A stretch of 64,000 bases of DNA from Microbispora sp. ZYX-F-249 (GTDB taxonomy: Bacteria; Actinomycetota; Actinomycetes; Streptosporangiales; Streptosporangiaceae): assembly GCF_039649665.1 (NCBI RefSeq), contig NZ_JBDJAW010000001.1, positions 310,001-374,000 of the forward strand, in the 5' to 3' direction. Position numbers and translations under genes: made by a program. The notes under the pieces were generated by a model that made no database searches, was not told where the DNA came from, and saw only the letters and a program-made list of their open reading frames with translations. Below, one piece after another: positions 9,230 through 17,982 of this stretch (within the stretch, counting starts at the first letter, position 1; each line of letters starts with the position of its first letter).

Positions 9230-10099
9230 TCAGGGCGTGCTTCGCGGACAGGCCCCGGTGGACTCGGTGGACCCGGTGGTCGCGGTGGTCGCGGCCTCGG
9301 GCGTCGCGGCCTCGGGCGTGGCGTCGAGGGACACCGTGGCCGTGAGCGAGAGGGTCAGGGGCAGGGTGAGAGCGGGCGTGCGGGCGGAAGCGCACGCCGC
9401 GGGCGCCGATGCCGGGGCCGGGTCGGCCACGGGCTCCACGACCGGCTGAGCGGCGGGCTGGGCATCGGGCTGGGCATCGGGCTCGGCATTGAGCTGGGGC
9501 TCGGGCGCCGTGGCCGGCGGAACGGCGGGCACGGATCCGACGACGTCGCCCTGCCGGCCGCCGGGGTCGGCGTACGACGGGACCGGTCCGTCCGTCTTGT
9601 CCACGTCGCCGGACCGATCCACCTCGACCTCGTGCTTCTGCACGCGCGGGGAGACCGTCGTCTTGTTGTCGTGCTCCTCGCCGTCGAGGTTGATCTCGGC
9701 CGCATCGGGCGCGTTCTCCTGCGTGGACAGCCGGTCCTGGTTGCCGTACTGCTGCGCGACCACGCTGTCGTTCTGCCAGTTGTACGGCAGCGCCCGCGCG
9801 TCCGTCGAGTCCTTCTGGTAGGGGACGAGGACCAGCGTGAGGTCACGCATCAGGAACTGGTGCTGGCGCTGCTGCTCCCGCAGCCGCTGGTTGTGCCGCT
9901 GCCCGTTCTTCTGGCGGTTGCGCTGCCCCCGCGCGTGCGGATGACCGAAGCGGACGAGGCCGTGCTGTGCGGACATCGTGGCGGACATCGTGGCGGCCCC
10001 CGCCGGTGTGGCGACGAGAGAGACGCCCCCGATCGCGGCGCCCCCGGCGATGACGGCGCCGATCGCGAGGATCCCGGCGACGCTCGTGCTTTTTGCCAT
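9230..10099 (-). CDS. Secreted low-complexity protein, function unknown
   Basis: A 289-residue predicted exported protein. The ATG at 10099 has a strong GGGGGAAA ribosome site. It opens with a Lys-containing n-region, a hydrophobic core (VAGILAIGAVIAGGAAIGG) and an Ala-x-Ala cleavage candidate (PAGAA) near residue 35. Next comes a Gln/Arg/Asn-rich stretch (RNRQKNGQRHNQRLREQQ), an acidic middle, then Pro/Ala/Gln repeats (DAQPDAQPAAQP) and a Thr/Ala-rich tail. I recognise no domain. The composition suggests a wall-associated, extended surface protein. It is convergent with the ABC permease. Confidence 0.6.
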   Translation of the reverse strand: MAKSTSVAGILAIGAVIAGGAAIGGVSLVATPAGAATMSATMSAQHGLVRFGHPHARGQRNRQKNGQRHNQRLREQQRQHQFLMRDLTLVLVPYQKDSTDARALPYNWQNDSVVAQQYGNQDRLSTQENAPDAAEINLDGEEHDNKTTVSPRVQKHEVEVDRSGDVDKTDGPVPSYADPGGRQGDVVGSVPAVPPATAPEPQLNAEPDAQPDAQPAAQPVVEPVADPAPASAPAACASARTPALTLPLTLSLTATVSLDATPEAATPEAATTATTGSTESTGACPRSTP

Positions 10100-10299
10100 T
10101 TCGTTTTCCCCCTGATAAAACACCGCGCTTACCGATCTCGGGGTTTCCGCGTCGATCATCGGACAAACGGGCCAAGAGCCGGTTTTTCCCTTCCCCTACG
10201 CTTTGTTGAGGCCGCTCCTCGTTTGAATGTCCGCTTTCTGCGGGAAATGTCCCGACACCGCCCGAGTGAGGGCTGAACCCCTCCGGGTACGGCTCAGGC

Positions 10300-11016
10300 A
10301 TGACCTCAGCACGGGACGAACTGGCGGGGCTCGACCCCTTCGACATCTTCGACACCGAGGCGGCGCGGCTGGAGCGCTTCTTCTCCTCCCTCGACGACGA
10401 CGGGTGGAATCGCCCCTCCCGGTGTGACGGCTGGACGGTGCGCGACGTGCTCGCGCACCTGGCCGGCGAGGAGCTGTACAACCACGCGTGCCTGGACGAC
10501 GACATCGACGGGTTCTTCGAACTGCTCGACCACGAGGGCGTGCGCGGCGGCTTCGACGGCTTCAACGAGTGGTGCGTGCGCAAGCGGCGCGCCCTGCCGG
10601 TGGAGGAGGTGCTCGACGAGTGGCGGACCAGGAACAGGGAGACCCGGGCGCGCATGCGCGCCCTCGGCCGCGACGGCACGCTCCACACGTCGGCCGGCCC
10701 CTACCCGGCGGGCCTGCAGACCTTCCACTACGACTCGGAGTACGCCACGCACGCCGACGACGTCGGGGCGCCGGTGACCCGGGACGAGGCCGGCGACCGC
10801 CTCGACTGGCGGGTCCGCGTCGGCGTGTTCGTGCTGGAGGAGCAGGGGCCCAAGGCGCGGGTCGAAGGCGCCTGCGGCCGGTTGCAGGTGCAGGTGGGCG
10901 ACGGCCTGACCGCCGACCTCTCCCCCGAGGAGTTCGTCGAGGCGACCGTCGGCCGGCTGCCCGCCGGGCATCCTCTCGACGCCCGCGTCCGCGGCGCCCT
11001 GCGCTGCCTCGCCTGA
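10300..11016 (+). CDS. Mycothiol-dependent isomerase N-domain (MDMPI/DinB-like) protein
   Basis: A 238-residue protein with the DinB-like four-helix motif of the maleylpyruvate isomerase family: DGWNRPSRCDGWTVRDVLAHLAG, which supplies one metal-binding histidine, and a later TFHYDSEYATHADD supplying others. These proteins use mycothiol, the actinobacterial thiol, or are simple metal-dependent thiol transferases. The C-terminal 90 residues form a separate small domain (LQVQVGDGLTADLSPEEFVEA). The substrate is unknown. The start codon has only a weak ribosome site. Followed by a strong GC-rich hairpin. Confidence 0.82.
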   Translation: MTSARDELAGLDPFDIFDTEAARLERFFSSLDDDGWNRPSRCDGWTVRDVLAHLAGEELYNHACLDDDIDGFFELLDHEGVRGGFDGFNEWCVRKRRALPVEEVLDEWRTRNRETRARMRALGRDGTLHTSAGPYPAGLQTFHYDSEYATHADDVGAPVTRDEAGDRLDWRVRVGVFVLEEQGPKARVEGACGRLQVQVGDGLTADLSPEEFVEATVGRLPAGHPLDARVRGALRCLA

Positions 11017-11052
11017 GCACTCGCCCGAGCACTCGCCTGGGCGGCGAAAAGA

Positions 11053-11080
11053 CGCCGGGCGCCCCGTGGGGCGCCCGGCG
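11053..11080. terminator. Strong GC hairpin after the MDMPI gene
   Basis: A perfect 13-bp inverted repeat: CGCCGGGCGCCCC (11053-11065) and GGGGCGCCCGGCG (11068-11080) with a two-base spacer. There is no T run after it on the plus strand, but on the minus strand it is followed by TCTTTTC. It could end transcription in either direction. Confidence 0.7.
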
Positions 11081-11548
11081 TGCGTGACATAAGGGATCGG
11101 ACCGTGCCCTCGGCACCGGTGGTAATAAGCCGCTCGTCTCCCGCCTCGGCGGGACCGCCGCCCACGAGCGGGTGCGCCCGGGAGCGGGCCGGACGAGCGT
11201 GATCGTGCGGACGGTCACGGCGACCGCGCCGGCCGGTACGGCGGAGCCCTGCGTGCCCGCCCCGCCGCCCACGGGGCACCGGTACGGCGGGCTGACCGGA
11301 CGTCTGCGGCCGGGCGGCCGGGTGGGCCCCCCGGGCCGCCGGTCGACGGCGGCGCGCCGGCGCGCCGGATATGGAATGCGTGTCGATAAACGCCTCATGC
11401 GAATTCCCCGAATGAAATGCGGCCAGGACAGGCCGGTTTTGCCCGGGGGGATCCAGACGTGCGGCGGCCCGTCAACGATGCACCGGGATCGGGCCAAAAT
11501 CAATCAGGCGCGCCGGAGAGAACGCTTTCCGCCCGATTAGACAGGAGA
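11081..11548. other. Long stretch with no recognisable gene
   Basis: The space between the MDMPI gene and the CPBP protease gene. An open frame at 11172-11540 (plus) has Arg/Pro/Gly-rich composition and no family resemblance, so I do not call it. A GC hairpin with 7-bp arms GGCGGCC (11313-11319) and GGCCGCC (11334-11340) could end transcripts from the CPBP gene. The part near 11400-11540 is relatively AT-rich and may be a relic or a promoter. I see no tRNA or riboswitch fold. Confidence 0.4.
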
Positions 11549-12334
11549 TCAGGGCAGCCAGGAGACGCGGCCGCGCAGCAGGCCGTACCCGACGAAGGCG
11601 ACCACGTCGATCAGCGTGTGCGCGGTGATCAGCGGCATGGTCCGGCCCCAGCGCTGGTAGAGCCGGCCGAAGACCACGCCCATCGCGATGTTGCCGACGA
11701 AGCCGCCGAAGCCCTGGTAGAGGTGGTAGGACCCGCGCAGGACGGCCGACGCCCCCACCGCGCGCCACGGCGACCAGCCGAGCTGCCCCAGCCGGTGCAG
11801 CAGATACCCGGCGACCAGCACCTCCTCCAGCACGCCGTTCTGGGCGGCCTCGGCGACGAGGACCGGGATCCGCCACCAGTAGTCCGGCAGGCTGTCGGGC
11901 ACGACGTTCAGGTTGATCCCGGAGCGGAAGGCGAACAGGTAGAACACCAGACCGGTGCCGCCGATCGCCGCCGCCAGCACGGCGCCGCGCAGCGTGTCGC
12001 GGCCGGGCTCGCGCCAGTCGGCCCCGATCGTGCGCATGGACTCGCCCGATCGGGCCAGCAGATAGGCGACGAGCCCCACCGGCGCCACGTTCACCGCGAT
12101 CCCCGCGAGGTGCAGCGTCAGATCCAGCCACGGGCGGCCCGGGGCCAGCGAGCCGACGAGCACGGCGTGCTGGTCGCCCAGGTCCTTCGGCGCGGTCAGT
12201 GCGCCGACGAGGCGGATGAGCGACAGCAGGGCGCTGGCGCCGAGCGAGACCGCGAAGACCGCGAAGATCTCCGGGCCGATCAGCCGCGGCGTGAGACCGC
12301 GCAGGGCGGTGGCGTCGGCGGTGGCGTCGTCCAT
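11549..12334 (-). CDS. CPBP-family intramembrane metalloprotease
   Basis: A 261-residue membrane protein of the CPBP/Abi (CAAX protease-like) family with about seven hydrophobic segments. The conserved sites are present: glutamate pair in NGVLEEVLVAGYLLHR (motif 1), the histidine in RGSYHLYQG (motif 2), and the C-terminal ITAHTLIDVVAF (motif 4). In bacteria these proteins process membrane substrates, are linked to bacteriocin self-immunity or have unknown roles; context does not decide here. It lies 39 bp downstream of the polysaccharide deacetylase gene on the same strand and may be co-transcribed. Confidence 0.88.
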   Translation of the reverse strand: MDDATADATALRGLTPRLIGPEIFAVFAVSLGASALLSLIRLVGALTAPKDLGDQHAVLVGSLAPGRPWLDLTLHLAGIAVNVAPVGLVAYLLARSGESMRTIGADWREPGRDTLRGAVLAAAIGGTGLVFYLFAFRSGINLNVVPDSLPDYWWRIPVLVAEAAQNGVLEEVLVAGYLLHRLGQLGWSPWRAVGASAVLRGSYHLYQGFGGFVGNIAMGVVFGRLYQRWGRTMPLITAHTLIDVVAFVGYGLLRGRVSWLP

Positions 12335-12373
12335 GCTGGCAGGGTAGCCGCCCCCGCACGTTCGTCCGTCCCG

Positions 12374-13429
12374 TCAGTACGGCAGCGCACGGGACGTGAA
12401 CGACGGGGCGACGAACGCCGCCTTGAACTTCGGGAAGGCCACCGTGTTGGGGTTGCCGTCCGAGGTGTAGCGGTCGGTCGGGTTGGCCTTGAGCCAGTCG
12501 AGCCACGCCATCGAGCAGAACTGCTTGCAGTCGCCGACCTTCTCCTTCGACCTGATCCGCGGGATGCCCACGGGGTCGAAGTCCTTGGTGAACGGCGACG
12601 GCGACGGGGTGTAGCCCGCGAGGAACACCCCCTTGTAGTCGTAGCGGGTGCCGCCGGACGCGCCGCGCAGCGCCCACTTCTTCTCGTGCGGCTGGTTGCC
12701 GTACGGCAGGGCGAGCGTGACCGGCGGCGTCTTGACCAGCGAGGTGATCAGGGTCTGTCCGGCCGCGATCTGCTTCTCCACGTCGTCCTTCGGCTTGCCG
12801 AGCAGGTTGAGGTGGTCGCGCGTGTGGTTGCCGATGTCGAAGTTGTGGTCCTTGAGCCATTGCAGGACCTGCATCTGCTCTTCCTGGCGGGCCTTCCCGA
12901 ACAGGTCCTTGATCACGTACATGGTCGCCACCGGACGGAAGCCGGGATGCTTCTTCGCGACGTCCATCAGGATGCCGACCGCGCAGTCCGGCGCCGGATT
13001 GCCCATGCCGTCGAGAGTGAGCTGGGAAGGCGAGGAGTCGTCGAAGGTCAGCACCACCGGGTGCTTGCCCGCCGGGATGTCGATCTTCCCGGTGACGTAC
13101 TCGGCCGCGGTGACCGGCACGTAGTCCTCCGCCGCCAGCCGCTCCAGCTCGGCGCGGAAGTCCTTCGGACTGCGGTCGTCGCCCGGCGGCGGGTTGTTGA
13201 CGATCCGGTGATACATGATCACCGGGATCTGCCCCAGTTCGTTGGCCTTCGCCTGGGCGGCGGCGGCCGTCTCGGACTTGCGAAGCGTCGCATCGGCGGC
13301 CGCCCTGTTCTGCCGGTGGCCGGCCGGGCTCGCCTGTGTGGCGTGCTTGCCCCCGCCGGCCGCGCAGGCGGACAGCGCCACCGCCCCCAACGACACCACG
13401 GCGATGCCGGCAACCCTGAAGCGCCCCAT
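12374..13429 (-). CDS. Lipoprotein polysaccharide deacetylase
   Basis: A 351-residue exported lipoprotein with a NodB-like deacetylase domain. The signal peptide ends in the lipobox LSAC, so Cys22 or nearby would carry the lipid anchor. Catalytic motifs: IPVIMYHRIV, the metal and base aspartates in VVLTFDDSS, and the metal histidines in DIGNHTRDHLNL. The C-terminal LPYGNQPHEK motif follows. Such enzymes remove N-acetyl groups from peptidoglycan or other surface polysaccharides. The ATG has a GAGGGGGAT ribosome site. An Ala/Lys-rich linker separates the anchor from the enzyme domain. Confidence 0.9.
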   Translation of the reverse strand: MGRFRVAGIAVVSLGAVALSACAAGGGKHATQASPAGHRQNRAAADATLRKSETAAAAQAKANELGQIPVIMYHRIVNNPPPGDDRSPKDFRAELERLAAEDYVPVTAAEYVTGKIDIPAGKHPVVLTFDDSSPSQLTLDGMGNPAPDCAVGILMDVAKKHPGFRPVATMYVIKDLFGKARQEEQMQVLQWLKDHNFDIGNHTRDHLNLLGKPKDDVEKQIAAGQTLITSLVKTPPVTLALPYGNQPHEKKWALRGASGGTRYDYKGVFLAGYTPSPSPFTKDFDPVGIPRIRSKEKVGDCKQFCSMAWLDWLKANPTDRYTSDGNPNTVAFPKFKAAFVAPSFTSRALPY

Positions 13430-13526
13430 GGATCCCCCTCGTCGGGCCGCGCTTGACGATGAGGGGCTCCTACCCGCGCGACGTCTTCACGTCACGTTGA
13501 GTAGGACAAACATCACGCTAAGTGCG

Positions 13527-14648
13527 TCACATGCGGGGCTCGGCGCAGAACGCGACGCCGTCGCCGCCGATCTCGGCCGGGCCCTCGGACGCGGCGGCGA
13601 ACACCGACTCTCCCGAACGCAGCTTCGCCTCCGAACCGGACGCCGTACGGACGTTGACGACGCCCTCGGTGCACAGCACGATCCGGGGCAGCCCTCCGGG
13701 GAGCGTCTCCCCCGCGCCGGGCCCGACCCTGCGGAGCACGAACTCCGGGACGGGGGGGACGTACGCGCCGCCGACCGGCTCCACCGCCAGGGGCTGCGCC
13801 TCGGCGTCGGTGATCCGCAGCAGCTCCTCCACGTCGATGTGCTTGCCGGTCAGTCCCGCCCGCAGCACGTTGTCGGAGCAGGCCATGATCTCCACGGCGA
13901 GGCCGTCGAGGTAGCAGTGCAGCACCCCGGCCCCGAGGAACAGCGCCTCGCCGGGGGCGAGCGTGTGGCGGCGCATCAGCAGCGGCGCCAGCACGGCCGG
14001 GTCCTCCGGGTAACGCCGCGCCAGCCGTACCACGAGCGCGTAGTCGGGCGTGTGGCAGGCGGAGGCCGCCCACACCACCGACTCGACCAGCTCCCGCCGC
14101 GACGTGCCCCCGGATCGGGGCCACTCGAGCAGCGCCCGCAGCGCGGCGAGCACGTCGCCGGCGCGCAGCGCCGCGACCACCGGCTGCAGCGCGTTCACGT
14201 GCAGCCGCTCGACGAGCATCGCCGCCTGCCCGGGCGGCCGGAACCCGGCCAGCCCGGTGAACGGCGTGAGCGCGCAGACCAGCTCCGGCTTGTGCCAGGG
14301 GTCGGTGTAGTTCGCATCGCCCCGGGCGTGCCCCGCGGCGGCCTGGCCGGCGTCGGGGTGGACCTGCAGCGACAGCGGCGCGTCCACCGCGATCAGCTTC
14401 ATCAGGTACGGCAGCCGCTGCCCGAACCGCCCGGCGACCGCCTCGCCGAGGGTCCCCAGCGGGTCCGCGGCGACCGCGTCGGCGAGCGTGGTCTCGGCCC
14501 CGTCCCGGGTCAGCCGGGAGGACGCGGCGGGGTGGGCACCCAGCCACATCTCGGCCTCCGGCCCCGAGGCGGGCCGCCCGGTCAGCTCGGCGATGGCCGT
14601 GCGGGAGCCCCAGGGGTAGTCCTTTATGGGGTTGGTGAGCAGGTCCAC
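13527..14648 (-). CDS. manA: Mannose-6-phosphate isomerase, class I
   Basis: Converts mannose-6-phosphate to fructose-6-phosphate, about 373 residues. It begins VDLLTNPIKDYPWGSRTAIAEL, the typical type I PMI opening. Zinc ligands are visible in SLQVHPDAGQA, in the glutamate of WHKPELVCAL and in LGAGVLHCYLDGLAVE. The GTG at 14648 has an AAGGA site 7 bp upstream and is preferred over a longer frame to 14705 that would overlap the beta-mannosidase. Lying last in the mannoside operon, it feeds mannose released by the GH2 enzyme into glycolysis after phosphorylation; no mannokinase is visible nearby. Confidence 0.93.
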   Translation of the reverse strand: MDLLTNPIKDYPWGSRTAIAELTGRPASGPEAEMWLGAHPAASSRLTRDGAETTLADAVAADPLGTLGEAVAGRFGQRLPYLMKLIAVDAPLSLQVHPDAGQAAAGHARGDANYTDPWHKPELVCALTPFTGLAGFRPPGQAAMLVERLHVNALQPVVAALRAGDVLAALRALLEWPRSGGTSRRELVESVVWAASACHTPDYALVVRLARRYPEDPAVLAPLLMRRHTLAPGEALFLGAGVLHCYLDGLAVEIMACSDNVLRAGLTGKHIDVEELLRITDAEAQPLAVEPVGGAYVPPVPEFVLRRVGPGAGETLPGGLPRIVLCTEGVVNVRTASGSEAKLRSGESVFAAASEGPAEIGGDGVAFCAEPRM

Positions 14649-14683
14649 GTGCGTCCTTCGGGCGTCAAGGGGGATTTCCGAGA

Positions 14684-17068
14684 CTAACGGGATTCGTTGA
14701 CGCATCGGAGCACCGGGTGACGTACGAGCGCGCCCGGGTCGGGGCTGCCGCCTGTCACGTGGAAGACCGCGGTCTCCCCCGGCAGCAGCGTGACGAGCTG
14801 GTCGTCCACGGTCGCGCGGGGGTCGAGCCGGTCGGGGAAGATCGCCAGCTCGCGCACGATCGTCCGCGCGGTCACGCGCACCCGCAGCCCGCCCTCGAAC
14901 TCCTCGACCGTCGTGTCCATCTCCGCGGGAGGGTAGTCCATATCCGGGTCCTCACGGGGGAACCGCAGCGCCCGGGCGTCGCCGAGGGTCGCGACCAGCA
15001 CCTCGCCCGCCGGGTTCCCGGCCCGCGTCACCCCCTCCGGCAGCTCGACGGACGCCGTGCCGCGCGCCGGGACCGCCACGTCGAAGCGCTCCTTGGCCAG
15101 GATGTCCCCCGCCAGGCTGAGCCGTTCGACCGCGAGCTCGCCCGACCACGGCTCGTCGGTGTCGTTGACGACCGCCAGCGCGTCGCCCTGGAAGGTCAGC
15201 AACCGGTCGGCGAAGGCCCGGCGCAGGGCGTACCACAGCGGCTTGCGCCGCCCGCCGCCGTCCACGGCGGCCCAGGAGGTGACCGGCCAGCAGTCGTTGA
15301 GCTGCCACACGATCGTGCCCATGCAGTACGGCGCGAGCGCCCGGAACCGCTCGATGCCGTACGCCATCGCCCTGGCCTGGTTGACCTGCGTGTAGTAGTG
15401 CCAGTCGTCGAACCCGTCCGGCCGCGGCAGATGCTCGCCGAGACCGCGCAGCAGCTTGAGGTTGCCGTCGATGGCCTTCTGATGGTGGGTCACGCCCGGG
15501 GAGACCGGCGTCAGCGGGTCGTCGGAGACCGCGGCGCGCAGCGTGGCGTACGTCGGCGGCCCCTGGAAGCCGAACTCGGCCACGAACCTCGGCGTGTAGG
15601 TCCCGTAGTGGGTGTAGTCGTGGGTGTTCCAGACGGTCCAGATGTGGACGGTGCCCTTGGACGGGTCGTTCGGCGGCAGGTCCGGCGCTCCGGAGTACGG
15701 GCTGCCCGGCCAGTAGGGCCGGGTCGGGTCGAGCTCGGCGACGACCCGGGGCAGCACGTCGTAGTAGAAGCCGGCGCCCCAGCTGCGGCCCTCCAGCGTC
15801 TCCTGCCAGCCCCAGTCGGCGTGGCCCTCGATGTTCTCGTTGTTGCCGCACCACAGGACGAGGCCGGCGTGGCGGGCCAGGCGGGCGACGTGCTCGCGGG
15901 CCTCGGCCTCGACCTCCGCCGCGAAGCGGCCCTCCTCGGGGTAGGCCGCGCAGGCGAACGGGAAGTCCTGCCAGACAAGCAGGCCCATTTCGTCGGCGAG
16001 GTCGTAGAAGTCCTCGCTCTCGTACATGCCGCCGCCCCACACCCGCAGGCAGTTGGCGCCCGCGGCGGCCGCCTGGGCGAACCGCTCGGCGAGGCGCTCC
16101 CGGGTGACGCGGGAGGGGAAGCAGTCGTCGGGGATCCAGTTGAAGCCCTTGACGAAGACCGGCGTCCCGTTGATCACGAACGTGAAAGCGTCGTCGGTGC
16201 GGTCCAGCTCCACCGAGCGGAAGCCGATCCGGCCGGTCCACTCGTCGTCCTCGAGCCGGACGGTCAGGTCGTACAACGGCTGCTCGCCGTACCCGCGCGG
16301 CCACCACAGCTCCGGGCCGGGCACGGTCAGCGTGACGACGGCCCGGCGCTGCCCGGCGCCGACGGTGACGGTCTCGGTCACGCCCCCCACCGAGGCGGTG
16401 AGCGTGAGCGGCCGCTCGGCGGCGCGCTCGGCCGTCACGTGCACCTCGACCCTGCCGTCTCCGTGAACGAGCGGACGCACCTCGGCCAGGCGGGCGGTGC
16501 TCCAGGTCTCGATGCCGATGGGCCGCCAGATCCCCGCCGTGACCAGCGTCGGTCCCCAGTCCCAGCCGAAGTTGCAGGCCATCTTCCTGATGAACTGGTA
16601 CGGCTCGTCGTACGGGCTCGGGCGGTCGCCGAGGGCCGCCTTCTGCGCCTCCGCGTACCCGTACGGCGGGTCGAACAGGATCTTCAGCGCGTTCTCGCCC
16701 GCGCGCAGCAGGTGCCGCACGGGGAAGCGGTACGACCGGTGCATGTCGGCCGTCGTGCCGATCTCGATGCCGTTGAGCACGAGCGTGGCGACCGTGTCGA
16801 GACCCTCGCAGACGAGGTCCGCCCGGTCGTCGTCGGTGCCGTCCCACGTGAAGGTGGTCTCGTACGACCACGCCGTGCGCCCGATCCAGGTCAGCCGGTC
16901 CTCGTTGTCGTCCAGGTACGGGTCCTCGATCAGCCCGGCGGCCAGGAGGTCGGTGTGGACGCAACCGGGGACGATCGCGGGCAGTCCCGCGACCACCGGA
17001 CGGAGCTGCCCGGTCGACGACACGGCGGTGACGGTCCACCCGTCGTGCAGGGGACGGTACGAGCTCAC
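14684..17068 (-). CDS. GH2 beta-mannosidase
   Basis: Cytoplasmic exo-beta-mannosidase of glycoside hydrolase family 2, 794 residues, with no signal peptide. Domain order is the usual GH2 one: N-terminal sugar-binding domain with PGCVHTDLLAAGLIEDPYL and WSYETTF, an immunoglobulin-like domain, then the TIM barrel. FNWIPDDCFPSR and LRVWGGGMYESEDFYD are characteristic of beta-mannosidases. The acid/base glutamate is in LWCGNNENIEG and the nucleophile in PRFVAEFGFQGPP. The ATG overlaps the upstream ABC ATPase stop by 4 bp. It should cleave imported mannobiose or longer beta-1,4-mannosides, or N-glycan core fragments, to mannose. Confidence 0.95.
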   Translation of the reverse strand: MSSYRPLHDGWTVTAVSSTGQLRPVVAGLPAIVPGCVHTDLLAAGLIEDPYLDDNEDRLTWIGRTAWSYETTFTWDGTDDDRADLVCEGLDTVATLVLNGIEIGTTADMHRSYRFPVRHLLRAGENALKILFDPPYGYAEAQKAALGDRPSPYDEPYQFIRKMACNFGWDWGPTLVTAGIWRPIGIETWSTARLAEVRPLVHGDGRVEVHVTAERAAERPLTLTASVGGVTETVTVGAGQRRAVVTLTVPGPELWWPRGYGEQPLYDLTVRLEDDEWTGRIGFRSVELDRTDDAFTFVINGTPVFVKGFNWIPDDCFPSRVTRERLAERFAQAAAAGANCLRVWGGGMYESEDFYDLADEMGLLVWQDFPFACAAYPEEGRFAAEVEAEAREHVARLARHAGLVLWCGNNENIEGHADWGWQETLEGRSWGAGFYYDVLPRVVAELDPTRPYWPGSPYSGAPDLPPNDPSKGTVHIWTVWNTHDYTHYGTYTPRFVAEFGFQGPPTYATLRAAVSDDPLTPVSPGVTHHQKAIDGNLKLLRGLGEHLPRPDGFDDWHYYTQVNQARAMAYGIERFRALAPYCMGTIVWQLNDCWPVTSWAAVDGGGRRKPLWYALRRAFADRLLTFQGDALAVVNDTDEPWSGELAVERLSLAGDILAKERFDVAVPARGTASVELPEGVTRAGNPAGEVLVATLGDARALRFPREDPDMDYPPAEMDTTVEEFEGGLRVRVTARTIVRELAIFPDRLDPRATVDDQLVTLLPGETAVFHVTGGSPDPGALVRHPVLRCVNESR

Positions 17069-17982
17069 GCTTTCTCCCTAATTCTCGATCCTGCGCAGCC
17101 GGAGCACGCCACGTAGTGATCACTTTCGACCTCGGCCAGCCCTGGGCGATTCCGGCTGTCCTCCGGCGCCTCGTGATAGGCACACGGCACGTCCTCGACG
17201 ACCTCGTCCGTCCACTTGGCGTGCAGCCGCGGGACCGAGGCCAGCAGCGAGCGGGTGTAGGGGTGCGCCGGAGCGCCGAAGACGAGGTCTGTCCGGCCCA
17301 TCTCCACGATCTTCCCGTTCCGGAGCACGACAGTCCGGTCGCTGACGTAGTTGCCGAGCGACAGGTCGTGCGTGACGAACAGGATGCCGAGGCCGCGCGC
17401 CCGCAGGTCGGCCAGCAGGTTCAGCACGTCGATGCGGGTCGACGCGTCGAGCATGCTGATGATCTCGTCGGCGACCAGCAGCCGGATGTCGAGGAGCACC
17501 GCGCGGGCGATCAGCATCCGCTGGAGCTGCCCGCCGCTGAGCTGGTGGGGATACTTCCCGAGCACGTTGCCGGGGTCGAGCCGCACGCTGTCCAGCGCGG
17601 CCTCCACGCGTGTGCGCCACTCGGCCGCCCCGGCCCGGGGGAAGTACTGCTCTTTGAGCATGGCGAAGACGCGGTCGGCCCGGAAGACGGGGTTGTAGCA
17701 GCTGAAGGGGTCCTGGAAGACGCCCTGCACCTGCCGGTAGTACTCCTTGCGGTCCCTGATCGAGGAGATGTCCCTGCCGTCGAGGGTGATCGTGCCGGAG
17801 CTGACCGAGGTGAGGCGCAGGATCATCCGGCCGAGCGTGCTCTTGCCGCTGCCGCTCTCGCCGATGAGCGAGACCACCTCCCCCTCGCCGACCTCGAAGC
17901 CGACGTCGGAGACGGCCTTCATCTCGCCCCCGCCGAAGGCGCCGACGCGGTAGACCTTGGAGACGCTATCGAGTTTCAGCAT
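17065..17982 (-). CDS. Dpp/Opp-type ABC ATPase, second subunit (DppF-like)
   Basis: A 305-residue ATPase of the oligopeptide-type ABC importer family: Walker A GESGSGKSTLGRM, signature LSGGQLQRMLIARAVL, Walker B LLVADEIISMLDAS and switch His in FVTHDLSLG. The C-terminal extension contains a VPCAYH motif and a final cysteine-rich YVACSGCAG, as in DppF-like subunits. It abuts the preceding ATPase gene with no gap and overlaps the beta-mannosidase by 4 bp. With the gene beside it, it powers the transporter that is inferred to import beta-mannosides. Confidence 0.92.
   Translation of the reverse strand: MLKLDSVSKVYRVGAFGGGEMKAVSDVGFEVGEGEVVSLIGESGSGKSTLGRMILRLTSVSSGTITLDGRDISSIRDRKEYYRQVQGVFQDPFSCYNPVFRADRVFAMLKEQYFPRAGAAEWRTRVEAALDSVRLDPGNVLGKYPHQLSGGQLQRMLIARAVLLDIRLLVADEIISMLDASTRIDVLNLLADLRARGLGILFVTHDLSLGNYVSDRTVVLRNGKIVEMGRTDLVFGAPAHPYTRSLLASVPRLHAKWTDEVVEDVPCAYHEAPEDSRNRPGLAEVESDHYVACSGCAGSRIREKA

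Noticed and set aside
11172-11540. Possible small gene in the 11-kb gap
   Set aside because: Arg/Pro/Gly-rich, no ribosome site and no recognisable motif, so not supported as a gene.
11417-13456. Plus-strand frame of about 680 codons opposite the CPBP and deacetylase genes
   Set aside because: Shadow of two real minus-strand genes; no domain resemblance.
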